From Pedosphaera sp. (GTDB lineage Bacteria > Verrucomicrobiota > Verrucomicrobiia > Limisphaerales > UBA9464): a DNA stretch of 9,131 nt. Position numbers and translations under genes: made by a program. The notes beneath the pieces were generated by a model that had not been told where the DNA came from, did not search any database, and saw only the letters and a program-made list of their open reading frames with translations. Of the stretch, positions 1 to 6,136 are shown in pieces; position 1 is the first letter of the stretch, and every line of letters starts with the position of its first letter. Location of the stretch: positions 1 to 9,131 of the forward strand of contig SIAZ01000147.1 in the NCBI GenBank assembly GCA_009695405.1, in the 5' to 3' direction.

Positions 1-5
1 AAACG

Positions 6-54
6 GGAACGAGGGAGGCCGGACTGCCACCGGGCCCCGGCTTCCTTCGCTTCC
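6..54 (+). terminator. Strong hairpin, possible terminator of an upstream gene
   Basis: Bases 10-22 pair with 37-49 without interruption (13 pairs, two of them G-U), and after a one-base bulge at position 50, bases 6-9 pair with 51-54. The loop is 23-36. The two G-U pairs become A-C mismatches in the opposite strand's transcript, so the structure fits an RNA made from the plus strand. It could end transcription of a gene left of the window, but only AAATTT follows it rather than a long T run. It could also be a structured part of a mobile element end. Confidence 0.4.
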
Positions 55-70
55 AAATTTCAGGGGACTT

Positions 71-140
71 TGGGTAACACCACTTTTGAGTCAACCGGAG
101 CATTTTCCGGCCTCGTCTTGGGTAACACCCCCTTTTGAGT
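71..140. repeat. Direct repeat pair resembling an IS21-type terminus
   Basis: Bases 71-91 and 119-140 are near-identical copies: both begin TGGGTAACACC and end CTTTTGAGT, with one extra base and an A/C difference between them. Their starts are 48 bases apart. Between them lies a small CCGGA/TCCGG hairpin (95-99 with 106-110). Several imperfect copies of a roughly 20-bp sequence close to an element end are known from IS21-family elements, where they bind the transposase. That identification is an inference: no istA or istB coding sequence is visible, and the exact terminus and target duplication cannot be fixed from this window. Confidence 0.4.
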
Positions 141-376
141 TACGGCGCTCTATCAGGCATTCTTCCTCGATCAACCCAATGCACCCGATAGATTTATCGA
201 CTTCGTGAGCGCAATCGTGATTGAGGGTTTTTTCTGACCAAGATTCGCACTGTGAGCGCAGGAAAAAGTTTTTTTTAGATCTCAACCTTGAAGGTGTGAT
301 TGCGGACAGCTTACTCTTCCTGAGTCTCTGGTCGAATAGGTCACTGGGGATTCGCCCGAGGTAAATTCGGAAGTGA

Positions 377-435
377 TCGCACCAAGCCCGATATTAAAGG
401 TGCCCTTGGGAGGATTTAATCGAGCCTTGGTGCGA
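377..435. repeat. 59-bp imperfect inverted repeat (long hairpin)
   Basis: The outer arms TCGCACCAAG (377-386) and CTTGGTGCGA (426-435) are perfectly complementary over 10 bp. Inside them, 389-392 pairs with 419-422 and 395-398 pairs with 415-418 around a two-base bulge (393-394), giving 8 further pairs. The apex, 399-414, holds CCC-TT-GGG. The element ends 100 bp upstream of the membrane protein start. It could be a structured 5' leader, a protein-binding dyad or a small palindromic repeat of REP or MITE type. No T run follows, so it is a poor candidate for an intrinsic terminator. It does not show the consensus core sites of integron attC elements. Confidence 0.6.
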
Positions 436-525
436 GGTGAATCAGCAAAGACGTTAGCTGAGCCTGAAACATAAAGAGAAGTGTCGGTAGTTTTTGGCGA
501 GCCTATGAATTAGTTTAGATAGACT

Positions 526-531
526 GAAGGA
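526..531 (+). promoter_or_regulatory. Shine-Dalgarno sequence of the 536 gene
   Basis: GAAGGA lies 4 bases before the ATG at 536 and is a recognisable ribosome binding site. It supports that start over later internal methionines. It is the only clear Shine-Dalgarno sequence before a gene in this window. Confidence 0.6.
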
Positions 532-535
532 TCCA

Positions 536-2122
536 ATGAATTCCCAAGCAGCTGATATTGATAACAAATTAAAAGTAGCTCTAGCTGTCGTGCTTGGGTC
601 TGCGACATTCATCATCATTGGATTATTGCTCGCAGTAAGTCAAATGCTCGCAGCATTCCTAATTATGCTGGTTATTTTAGCTATTGTGCTTCCTCACCAT
701 GCGCTAATCAGCCTTTTCCTCATTTCGATGACGATCAGTTCAAGTTTTATTATTCCTTTTGTAAAGGGGCGTCCATTAATCTGGGAAGCTGCTTCAATTT
801 TGGCGTGGACTGGATTGCCGATTTTATATCTTTTGAGACGCCAAAACCCTGCTGCAGGAAATATATTTAAAAACAACAAGGTTTTATTAATTGCTCCATT
901 CTTATACTGCATAATTCTTGTTTTACTGATGAGGCATCACGGTGTTCAATCTGGTTCTTACGGAACAGAAGGGGCAGGGTTACGTCGATACATTCAGCAA
1001 ATTGTATGCGCTGTATTTCCGTTGCTCTATATTTCAATCATGCCTAGTGAAAAAATTTTAAAGCAGTTGTTCGTGATTCAAATGTGGTTAACGGGCACGT
1101 TTTTTCTTGGGGAATTATCACTTAATTTTTTACGTGGCGACTTGTTATATATTTTGGCATTCTTAGATATTACTTCGGATTCATTCGGATTTGCTGTCAA
1201 TGCTGTCTCCGGAGGTTTTCGGCGTTTTCAATCACTTCACAGTTTTGCAATTGCGTTAATTTTTTTGCTTATGCTCAAAGTTCCGATGAGAAAATGGTTT
1301 ACTCTCGAAGGTGTTTGGATTCTTCCTACTTTAGTAATTTTAATTATAGCTGGTCTAATGTCAGGTCATCGGTATACCTTGTATACTTTAGGAACTGTTA
1401 TGATGGGGGTCGCTTGGGTGCAGCGATTTGTTACGTTTATGCGATTTACCTTTGTATTTACACTGGTCGTGATGGCTATTTTATTTGCTTATACATTTTC
1501 AACTGATCTGCCGGATTCTATTCAAAGATCTTTGACCTTACTTCCAAATATTGAAGTGTCTCCTCAAGTGGCGATTGACGCTCGAGGGACACTCGATGGC
1601 CGTTCTGATATTTTTAAGATCGGGACAGATATGATTCTTGATCATTATATAATAGGTCGAGGGTTCGGGATGACCCAAGAATCAATTGATATTTTAAGTC
1701 GCGGTATGGTGCAGGGAGAAGAAGAAAAGTATTATAGTGGTATGGGCGTTTTCTATAACGGGACTCTTGGATTATTGGTTAATACAGGAGTTATTGGTGC
1801 AATTATTATGATCGGATTTATTTCTTTTGGGTGTAATCTTGCATTTCGTGTTATTGGTTTAGTTCGAAGAAATAATTGGGACGATTCCTTTAGTCGATTT
1901 GCTGGCGTGCTGGCTTCTTATTTTTTGAGTCAAGCTTTTACAACACTCTTCCTCCATGGAGATGTAGAAATAATTATGCGATTCTTCGGTGCAGGTGCGG
2001 GAACGCTTCTAGTCATTGAGTACCATCTCAAGAAGCGGATTGTCCAAGAGCAACAGGACGAAGGGGCGCCGCGTTGGTACAGCAATGACCGAGGCACATT
2101 GAGGATCAATGAAGATGCCTGA
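536..2122 (+). CDS. O-antigen ligase/polymerase-family membrane protein
   Basis: A 528-residue polytopic inner-membrane protein with many hydrophobic segments, among them about 14-35, 37-53, 58-75, 117-132, 177-192, 236-248, 260-275, 303-320, 413-432 and 453-472. A large polar loop at about 325-405 carries the signature of the O-antigen ligase/Wzy superfamily: DGRSDIFKIG (354-363), then HYIIGRGFG (370-378), then YNGTLGLL (407-414) followed by a glycine-rich segment. Family members join or polymerise lipid-linked glycans on the periplasmic face during O-antigen or exopolysaccharide assembly. In WaaL-type ligases the last motif usually reads H-N; here it is Y-N (Y407), so ligase activity is uncertain. 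The gene has a Shine-Dalgarno sequence and stands alone. It is visibly richer in A+T than the downstream genes except for its last ~30 codons, which suggests transfer. The glycan substrate cannot be inferred. Confidence 0.8.
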   Translation: MNSQAADIDNKLKVALAVVLGSATFIIIGLLLAVSQMLAAFLIMLVILAIVLPHHALISLFLISMTISSSFIIPFVKGRPLIWEAASILAWTGLPILYLLRRQNPAAGNIFKNNKVLLIAPFLYCIILVLLMRHHGVQSGSYGTEGAGLRRYIQQIVCAVFPLLYISIMPSEKILKQLFVIQMWLTGTFFLGELSLNFLRGDLLYILAFLDITSDSFGFAVNAVSGGFRRFQSLHSFAIALIFLLMLKVPMRKWFTLEGVWILPTLVILIIAGLMSGHRYTLYTLGTVMMGVAWVQRFVTFMRFTFVFTLVVMAILFAYTFSTDLPDSIQRSLTLLPNIEVSPQVAIDARGTLDGRSDIFKIGTDMILDHYIIGRGFGMTQESIDILSRGMVQGEEEKYYSGMGVFYNGTLGLLVNTGVIGAIIMIGFISFGCNLAFRVIGLVRRNNWDDSFSRFAGVLASYFLSQAFTTLFLHGDVEIIMRFFGAGAGTLLVIEYHLKKRIVQEQQDEGAPRWYSNDRGTLRINEDA

Positions 2123-2214
2123 AAGAGTGATGAAGATGATGTCTGAATGCGCGGTAAACGATGGGTCCCGTAGCGCCCTCAACGCATGTTTCATTCGCAG
2201 CGGTTTCGCAAAGT

Positions 2215-2263
2215 GCTGCGGATTTCGCATTCTGTGTTACCACAGTTCGCAGCCTGATTTTTG
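2215..2263 (+). terminator. Possible intrinsic terminator after the 536 gene
   Basis: GCTGCG (2215-2220) pairs with CGCAGC (2248-2253), and inside it CTGTG (2232-2236) pairs with CACAG (2241-2245) around a TTAC loop. A short T run (2258-2262) follows five bases after the outer stem. The internal loop is lopsided (11 bases against 2), and the structure lies about 90 bases after the stop codon, so it is only a weak candidate. Confidence 0.3.
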
Positions 2264-2732
2264 ACGATACGTCATGCCACGATTTATCGCGCCCTTGGTA
2301 TTGCGGCAAATCCCTCCAGTGAAATCGAAAGGCGCCCATTCGACGTGACAGGTGATGGACTCGGCAAGCCGATCGGCGGTCTGTTTGCGAAGTTGGTATA
2401 AAGGACGCTCTGAGATTGTTCGTCGTAGGTAGATTCTTCTTTGAAAGAAAGGTTTAGCCTCAGGACTAGGCCAAAAATAATAAAAGCCTGAGAGGTAATC
2501 GCCGCAGGGGACAATGCCCAAGGCAGTCCTCTATCCGTGACAGCCTTTTCTAATATATAATCATCTCAATCCGTCTGGGTAGCCCCGTTTCCAACTTTCA
2601 TTGGAGCAGGTCTTTTCCCTCAGGCCCCTCAGGCTCGACCAACTCAGCCCACCTCTTTGTCGGCAGATTAAACTCGGTTTCGACGTCCATGCGGGGGTCT
2701 CATGGCGATTCGCAGGGGCGATGGGACTTACG

Positions 2733-2761
2733 TTGACGCTTGTCGTCGGATGCCTTTAAAT
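2733..2761 (+). promoter_or_regulatory. Candidate sigma-70-type promoter for the operon
   Basis: TTGACG (2733-2738) matches the -35 consensus at five of six positions. It is followed after 17 bases by TTAAAT (2756-2761), which matches the -10 consensus at four of six. It would give a leader of about 130 bases before the GTG at 2898. A perfect TATAAT at 2556-2561 is an alternative but lacks a suitably spaced -35 box. Verrucomicrobial promoter rules are poorly known, so this is tentative. Confidence 0.3.
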
Positions 2762-2897
2762 TCAGTCGAAGTGGAATGACTCGTTTACTGTTGGTTGGTT
2801 GGAATTTGATCAGGGCAGAATCGAGAGGCTTCACCGGTGCCTACAGACCCAGAAATGCAGGCTTCCATTCTGAGCTGGGTAATTATCCCATTTCGAA

Positions 2898-4004
2898 GTG
2901 CCCGCCCTAGATCTTAACCGCTTAAATGTTCGACCGCTTGCTGATCGACGGAGCCTGACCCGTGTCGATGATATTCTCGTGCTGCCTTCTCAGGATCCTT
3001 CTCCCGTGCTTCCTGAATTGGCTTCTCTCATCGATTCCACCGCCGTTGCCATCCAAAAGGCGCGTCAACGTGGGGCTCCAGTCATTCTCATGTATGGCGC
3101 TCACCTTCTGAGAAATGGAGCAACTCTTCTTCTTACTGATCTGATGGTACATGGTTTTATCCAGCACATTGCCACCAATGGCGCTGGAACTATCCATGAC
3201 TGGGAATATGCGTGGCTCGGCCGCTCCACTGAGAGCGTCGAGGAAAACGTGGCGGACGGCACCTTTGGTGCATGGGATGAAACCGGTCGCAATATCCACC
3301 TCGCTCTCCTCTCTGGGGCACTTCAGGGACTCGGATGGGGAACTAGCCTCGGTCGTTTCATTCATGAAGATGGTTGTGAGCTCCCGCCACGTTCTCAACT
3401 CGCCGGATTGGTTGCTCAATTTCCTTCCGACCCCATGGCACCAGCGTGTTGTGAACTCCTCGTAGCTATGGATCGACACGGTCTCGCTGAAGGTCGTCAC
3501 AACCTGAGTCATAACTGGAAACAAGCCAGTATCCTCGCAAATGCGTGGCGTCTCGGGATTACGGCCACTGTTCATCCAGGTATCGGCTACGATATAATCT
3601 CCTGTCACCCCATGTTTAATGGGGCTGTTTTAGGTCGCGCTGCCGCTGAAGACTTTCGCCGTTTCGCTGGGGCTGTTGCCCAACTCGACGGTGGGGTTGT
3701 CCTCTCGGTCGGATCGGCGATTATGGCCCCCCAAGTCTTTGAGAAAAGTCTCAGTTGCGCTCACAATATCCGCTTTCAAGATGGCTTTGGCCCAGTCACA
3801 AACCATCAAATTTTTGTGGTCGATTTACAGGACGGCGGTGGATGGGATTGGACTCAGGGTGAACCTCCCAAGTCGAATCCAGCTTATTACCTCCGCTTTT
3901 GTAAAAGCTTCTCCCGGATGGGCGGTGCAATGCACTATCTCCAATGTGATAATCTCGCCTTCATTCATCACCTTCATCGCCGTCTTATCTCTTTCGCTCA
4001 ATGA
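2898..4004 (+). CDS. Deoxyhypusine-synthase-like conserved protein
   Basis: A 368-residue soluble protein without signal peptide or membrane segment. I know no established function for this exact family. Its layout follows deoxyhypusine synthase (DHS, about 369 residues in human), recalled from memory. VILMYGAHLLRNGA (62-75) and IATNGAGTIHD (91-101) correspond to the DHS segments around GYTSNLVSSG and TTAGGVEED. HPGIGYDII (226-234) and LDGGVVLSVGSAI (263-275) match the second half of the Rossmann-like fold. DLQDGGGWDW (309-318) and LQCDNLAFI (348-356) match the C-terminal end. The DHS active-site W-G-K is not preserved; K336 in RFCKSF lies near the catalytic lysine, and K325 is another candidate. 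DHS uses NAD and spermidine, but the reaction here is unknown. The GTG start is chosen because an in-frame stop lies at 2880-2882 and no other start codon intervenes; no clear Shine-Dalgarno sequence precedes it. It overlaps the kinase gene by 4 bases. Confidence 0.6.
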   Translation: MPALDLNRLNVRPLADRRSLTRVDDILVLPSQDPSPVLPELASLIDSTAVAIQKARQRGAPVILMYGAHLLRNGATLLLTDLMVHGFIQHIATNGAGTIHDWEYAWLGRSTESVEENVADGTFGAWDETGRNIHLALLSGALQGLGWGTSLGRFIHEDGCELPPRSQLAGLVAQFPSDPMAPACCELLVAMDRHGLAEGRHNLSHNWKQASILANAWRLGITATVHPGIGYDIISCHPMFNGAVLGRAAAEDFRRFAGAVAQLDGGVVLSVGSAIMAPQVFEKSLSCAHNIRFQDGFGPVTNHQIFVVDLQDGGGWDWTQGEPPKSNPAYYLRFCKSFSRMGGAMHYLQCDNLAFIHHLHRRLISFAQ

Positions 4005-5017
4005 CCTCAGACCGCTTTGACTTCCTCACGCAGCGTTATTCCAGCCTTACCCTCGCTCTCTTGGGGGATTTTTGCTTGGATCGTTACTTCGACATCGATC
4101 CTAATGCCTCCGAGATTTCTATAGAAACTGGGTTGCCAGTTCACAATATTTTCCGTGTCCGCTGCTTTCCTGGTGCTGCTGGTACTATTCTTAATAACCT
4201 AGCGGCCTTGGGTGTTGGACGCATCCGCTGTATCGGTGTCCGTGGTGATGATGGCGAAGGCTTCGAACTCCAACGTGCTCTTACGGCGAGGTCTGGTGCT
4301 GACCTCGATGGATTTATTACAGCCCAAGGTCGCCATACTTTTACCTACACCAAGCCTCTTCTCCATCGCCAAGGTCATCCCCCTGAGGAACTCAGTCGGC
4401 TGGATCTGAAAAACACGACTCCCACCCCCGCTGCGACCGAAGCCGCAGTCATCTCTTCTGTCAATGCCGCGGAAGCCGATTCTCAGGCTTGGATTGTACT
4501 CGATCAAGTCGACCTGACCGGCACCGGCGTCATTACCGCCTCGGTGCTTGATCGCCTCAACTCTCTGGCTCGTCGTAATCCTGCCCTACCAATTCTCGTC
4601 GATAGTCGTCGCGGTTTATGTGGATGGCCGAAAGTAGTTTGGAAAATGAATGCCGCAGAATTAGGACGCCTTGCGGGTCGATCTCTTGGGACTTTTTCGA
4701 AGATTCTTGATGCGGCTGGGGAGATGGCCACTTCCAATCAGCAACCTGTCTTTATTACACTCGCCGGGTTAGGCATTATCGGTGCCAACCCTCGTGGTGT
4801 CGCAATTCATGTTCCCGCTTTGCCTGTCAACGGACCTATCGATATTGTGGGCGCTGGCGATTCGGTGAGTGCTAACCTCACTCTAGCGCTCGCTGCGGGG
4901 GCTTCCTTGGAGGAAGCGATGGAGATTGCTATGGCCGCCGCCCACCTTGTCATTCATCAACTGGGTACAACCGGTACCGCTAGCATCATTCAAATTCGCA
5001 AACGTCTCTTCGGATGA
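4001..5017 (+). CDS. PfkB-family carbohydrate kinase, RfaE/HldE kinase-like
   Basis: A 338-residue cytoplasmic kinase of the ribokinase/PfkB superfamily, which transfers phosphate from ATP to a sugar or similar small molecule. Visible motifs are LLGDFCLDRYF (20-30), typical of RfaE/HldE-type members; the PfkB signature 1 region PGAAGTILNNLAALG (57-71); GVRGDDGEG (79-87); DSR (201-203) and KMNAAEL (215-221); and the signature 2 region DIVGAGDSVSANL (281-293), where D287 is the expected catalytic base. GTTGTAS (322-328) closes the ATP site. Its length fits the kinase half of HldE, and no nucleotidyltransferase domain follows. A heptose-phosphate kinase role is possible, but the substrate loop (about 105-135) is not diagnostic. 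It starts inside the stop codon of the DHS-like gene (ATGA) and overlaps the ApbE gene the same way, which implies translational coupling. No Shine-Dalgarno sequence is visible. Confidence 0.85.
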   Translation: MTSDRFDFLTQRYSSLTLALLGDFCLDRYFDIDPNASEISIETGLPVHNIFRVRCFPGAAGTILNNLAALGVGRIRCIGVRGDDGEGFELQRALTARSGADLDGFITAQGRHTFTYTKPLLHRQGHPPEELSRLDLKNTTPTPAATEAAVISSVNAAEADSQAWIVLDQVDLTGTGVITASVLDRLNSLARRNPALPILVDSRRGLCGWPKVVWKMNAAELGRLAGRSLGTFSKILDAAGEMATSNQQPVFITLAGLGIIGANPRGVAIHVPALPVNGPIDIVGAGDSVSANLTLALAAGASLEEAMEIAMAAAHLVIHQLGTTGTASIIQIRKRLFG

Positions 5018-6051
5018 TTGGCTTCCCCCATCTTTCTTCGAGGTTCCTTCTCCTTTTCCTCCTAGCAATTTTTACGGGATGCCGTACTTCCGATCTACCC
5101 CAATTTCGCAGGGAGTATTCGGCAACGCTCATGGGTATGCCTTGGCGGATTGTCCTCTACGCACCCAACTCAGAAGATGCGAATGCCGCGGCCGCGGCCG
5201 CTTTCCAGCGAGTAGCGGATCTGAACCAAATTCTCAGTGATTACGAACCTGATTCGGAATTAAGCCGATTGTCTCGATCCGCAGGCTCTGGGCGCTCTGT
5301 CCCACTATCGCCGGAGTTGGCCAGTGTTTTGATCGAGGCTGCCCGGATTTCTGCAGCGAGCGAAGGGAGTTTCGACGTGACCGTTGGGCCCCTAGTCGAT
5401 CTTTGGAAACGTGCCCGTCGTCAACGTGTTCTTCCTGAGCCTGCGCGCCTCGAGGCTGCACTCACCGCTTCAGGATGGACTCATGTGGTTCTTTCTCATA
5501 CGGGCTCTGGACAGACCACTGCACTGCTCCGACGCCTCGGAATGCGACTCGACCTTGGTGGCATCGCCAAAGGCTACGCTATCGATGAAGCCACCCGTGT
5601 TCTTAGGGCGCGGGGTATCCGCTGTTCGCTTGTCAGTGGAGGTGGAGACCTCTTTGCGGCCGGATCGCCCCCAGGGGAATCAGGCTGGAAGATTCAGGTA
5701 GGCCGCCTCGATATTTCTAATGCACCGACTGAACGCACTGTATGGCTCCGCGACCGTGCCCTAGTGACATCCGGCGACCTCTTCCAACGCGTCGAGATCA
5801 AGGGTGTTCGTTACTCCCATATCATTGATCCTCGAACCGGTCAGGCTCTTACCAATCATTCGCAAGTGACTTTGATTGGGAACCAAACCATGACCACCGA
5901 TGCATTGTCCAAAGTCATTAGCGTACTCGGTCCCTCTCGGGCACCCTCTCTCGCCCGAAAGTTCAACGTCGCATTTCTTTTATTTCAAGCGCCCAAAGGG
6001 CAAGTGGTCACTTTGGAAAGTCCACACTGGTATTTCTATGAAAAGCATTGA
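5014..6051 (+). CDS. apbE: ApbE-family FAD:protein FMN transferase, lipoprotein
   Basis: A 345-residue exported lipoprotein: hydrophobic segment 11-20, then a lipobox ending in IFTGC, with C23 the likely lipidated residue. ApbE proteins transfer FMN from FAD to Ser/Thr of extracytoplasmic proteins such as NqrC and RnfG. Family landmarks are present: DYEPDSELSRL (76-86), FDVTVGPLVDLW (120-131), LDLGGIAKGYAID (179-191), SGGGDL (208-213), HIIDPRTGQ (269-277) and TTDALSK (294-300). The last motif normally reads D-A-x-x-T with Asp and Thr binding magnesium; here D296 is kept, but K300 stands where Thr is expected. Residues 58-63 are a run of alanines encoded by a GCGGCC tandem. The start codon overlaps the kinase stop (ATGA). 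No flavinylation motif of the (S/T)-(G/A)-A-T type was noticed in the other proteins here, so the target is unknown. The symbol denotes the family, not a proven activity. Confidence 0.88.
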   Translation: MIGFPHLSSRFLLLFLLAIFTGCRTSDLPQFRREYSATLMGMPWRIVLYAPNSEDANAAAAAAFQRVADLNQILSDYEPDSELSRLSRSAGSGRSVPLSPELASVLIEAARISAASEGSFDVTVGPLVDLWKRARRQRVLPEPARLEAALTASGWTHVVLSHTGSGQTTALLRRLGMRLDLGGIAKGYAIDEATRVLRARGIRCSLVSGGGDLFAAGSPPGESGWKIQVGRLDISNAPTERTVWLRDRALVTSGDLFQRVEIKGVRYSHIIDPRTGQALTNHSQVTLIGNQTMTTDALSKVISVLGPSRAPSLARKFNVAFLLFQAPKGQVVTLESPHWYFYEKH

Positions 6052-6136
6052 CCTCTCGCCTTCCACTACTGTCATTGTATCGTTACTTTTATGGGGTATT
6101 GTCGCTGGCTCTCTTTTTCTTTTGCGCTCCTGCTGA
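6038..6136 (+). CDS. Possible 32-residue single-span membrane peptide
   Basis: An ATG at 6038 lies inside the end of the ApbE gene and opens a 32-residue frame: a short polar start (MKSIDLSPS), a hydrophobic stretch at about 11-29 long enough for one membrane span, and a basic-cysteine end (LLRSC). It overlaps the ApbE gene by 14 bases and the phosphatase gene by 46 bases, in a frame different from both. Overlapping starts fit the operon's other junctions, but there is no Shine-Dalgarno sequence and no family I recognise. It may be a real small membrane protein, a coupling ORF that carries ribosomes on to the start at 6091, or chance. Confidence 0.35.
   Translation: MKSIDLSPSTTVIVSLLLWGIVAGSLFLLRSC

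Larger units (their letters stand above)
1..535. other. Non-coding left flank with repeat structures
   Basis: No convincing gene lies in this stretch. The short open frames on both strands have no recognisable motifs and no ribosome binding site. What it does hold is three structured segments listed separately: a hairpin at 6-54, a direct repeat pair at 71-140 and a long imperfect inverted repeat at 377-435. The first 140 bases are GC-rich and could be the end of a mobile element extending beyond the window; from about 200 onwards the sequence becomes AT-richer, grading into the AT-rich gene at 536. The last 100 bases are presumably the leader of that gene, but I see no strong sigma-70-type promoter in it. 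Confidence 0.6.
2123..2897. other. 775-bp gap without a recognisable gene
   Basis: Reading frames on both strands are short and resemble nothing I recognise. The longest are minus-strand frames of 76-94 codons (2237-2521 and 2284-2514) and a plus-strand frame of 52 codons with a TTG start (2601-2759) ending in a hydrophobic stretch. None has a ribosome binding site. The stretch contains a terminator-like hairpin at 2215-2263, an inverted repeat CTCAGG/CCTGAG (2459-2464 with 2487-2492) enclosing an A-rich loop, a perfect TATAAT (2556-2561) without a good -35 partner, and a candidate promoter at 2733-2761. It may hold the remains of a decayed gene, as its base composition is closer to coding DNA than to an AT-rich spacer. 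Confidence 0.5.

Noticed and set aside
236..276. Terminator at the run of eight T's
   Set aside because: The preceding bases form only a three-pair stem, too weak for an intrinsic terminator.
91..285. 64-codon minus-strand open frame at the left end
   Set aside because: No ribosome binding site and no recognisable motif. It ends inside the direct repeat, so it is more likely chance or element-end sequence.
377..470. Integron attC site or tRNA fragment at the long inverted repeat
   Set aside because: The GTTRRRY/RYYYAAC core pair is absent at the ends (the nearby GTTAGCT does not fit), and no cloverleaf arms or T-loop sequence are present.
2237..2521. 94- and 76-codon overlapping minus-strand frames in the gap
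   Set aside because: They overlap each other in different frames, have no recognisable motif and no ribosome binding site. A decayed gene cannot be excluded, but neither frame can be supported.
2601..2759. 52-codon plus-strand frame with TTG start and a hydrophobic end
   Set aside because: Weak start codon, no ribosome binding site, and it overlaps the candidate promoter. The hydrophobic end alone is not enough.
2922..3608. 228-codon open frame on the minus strand
   Set aside because: It is the antisense shadow of the DHS-like gene, whose plus-strand product has coherent conserved motifs; the antisense product has none.
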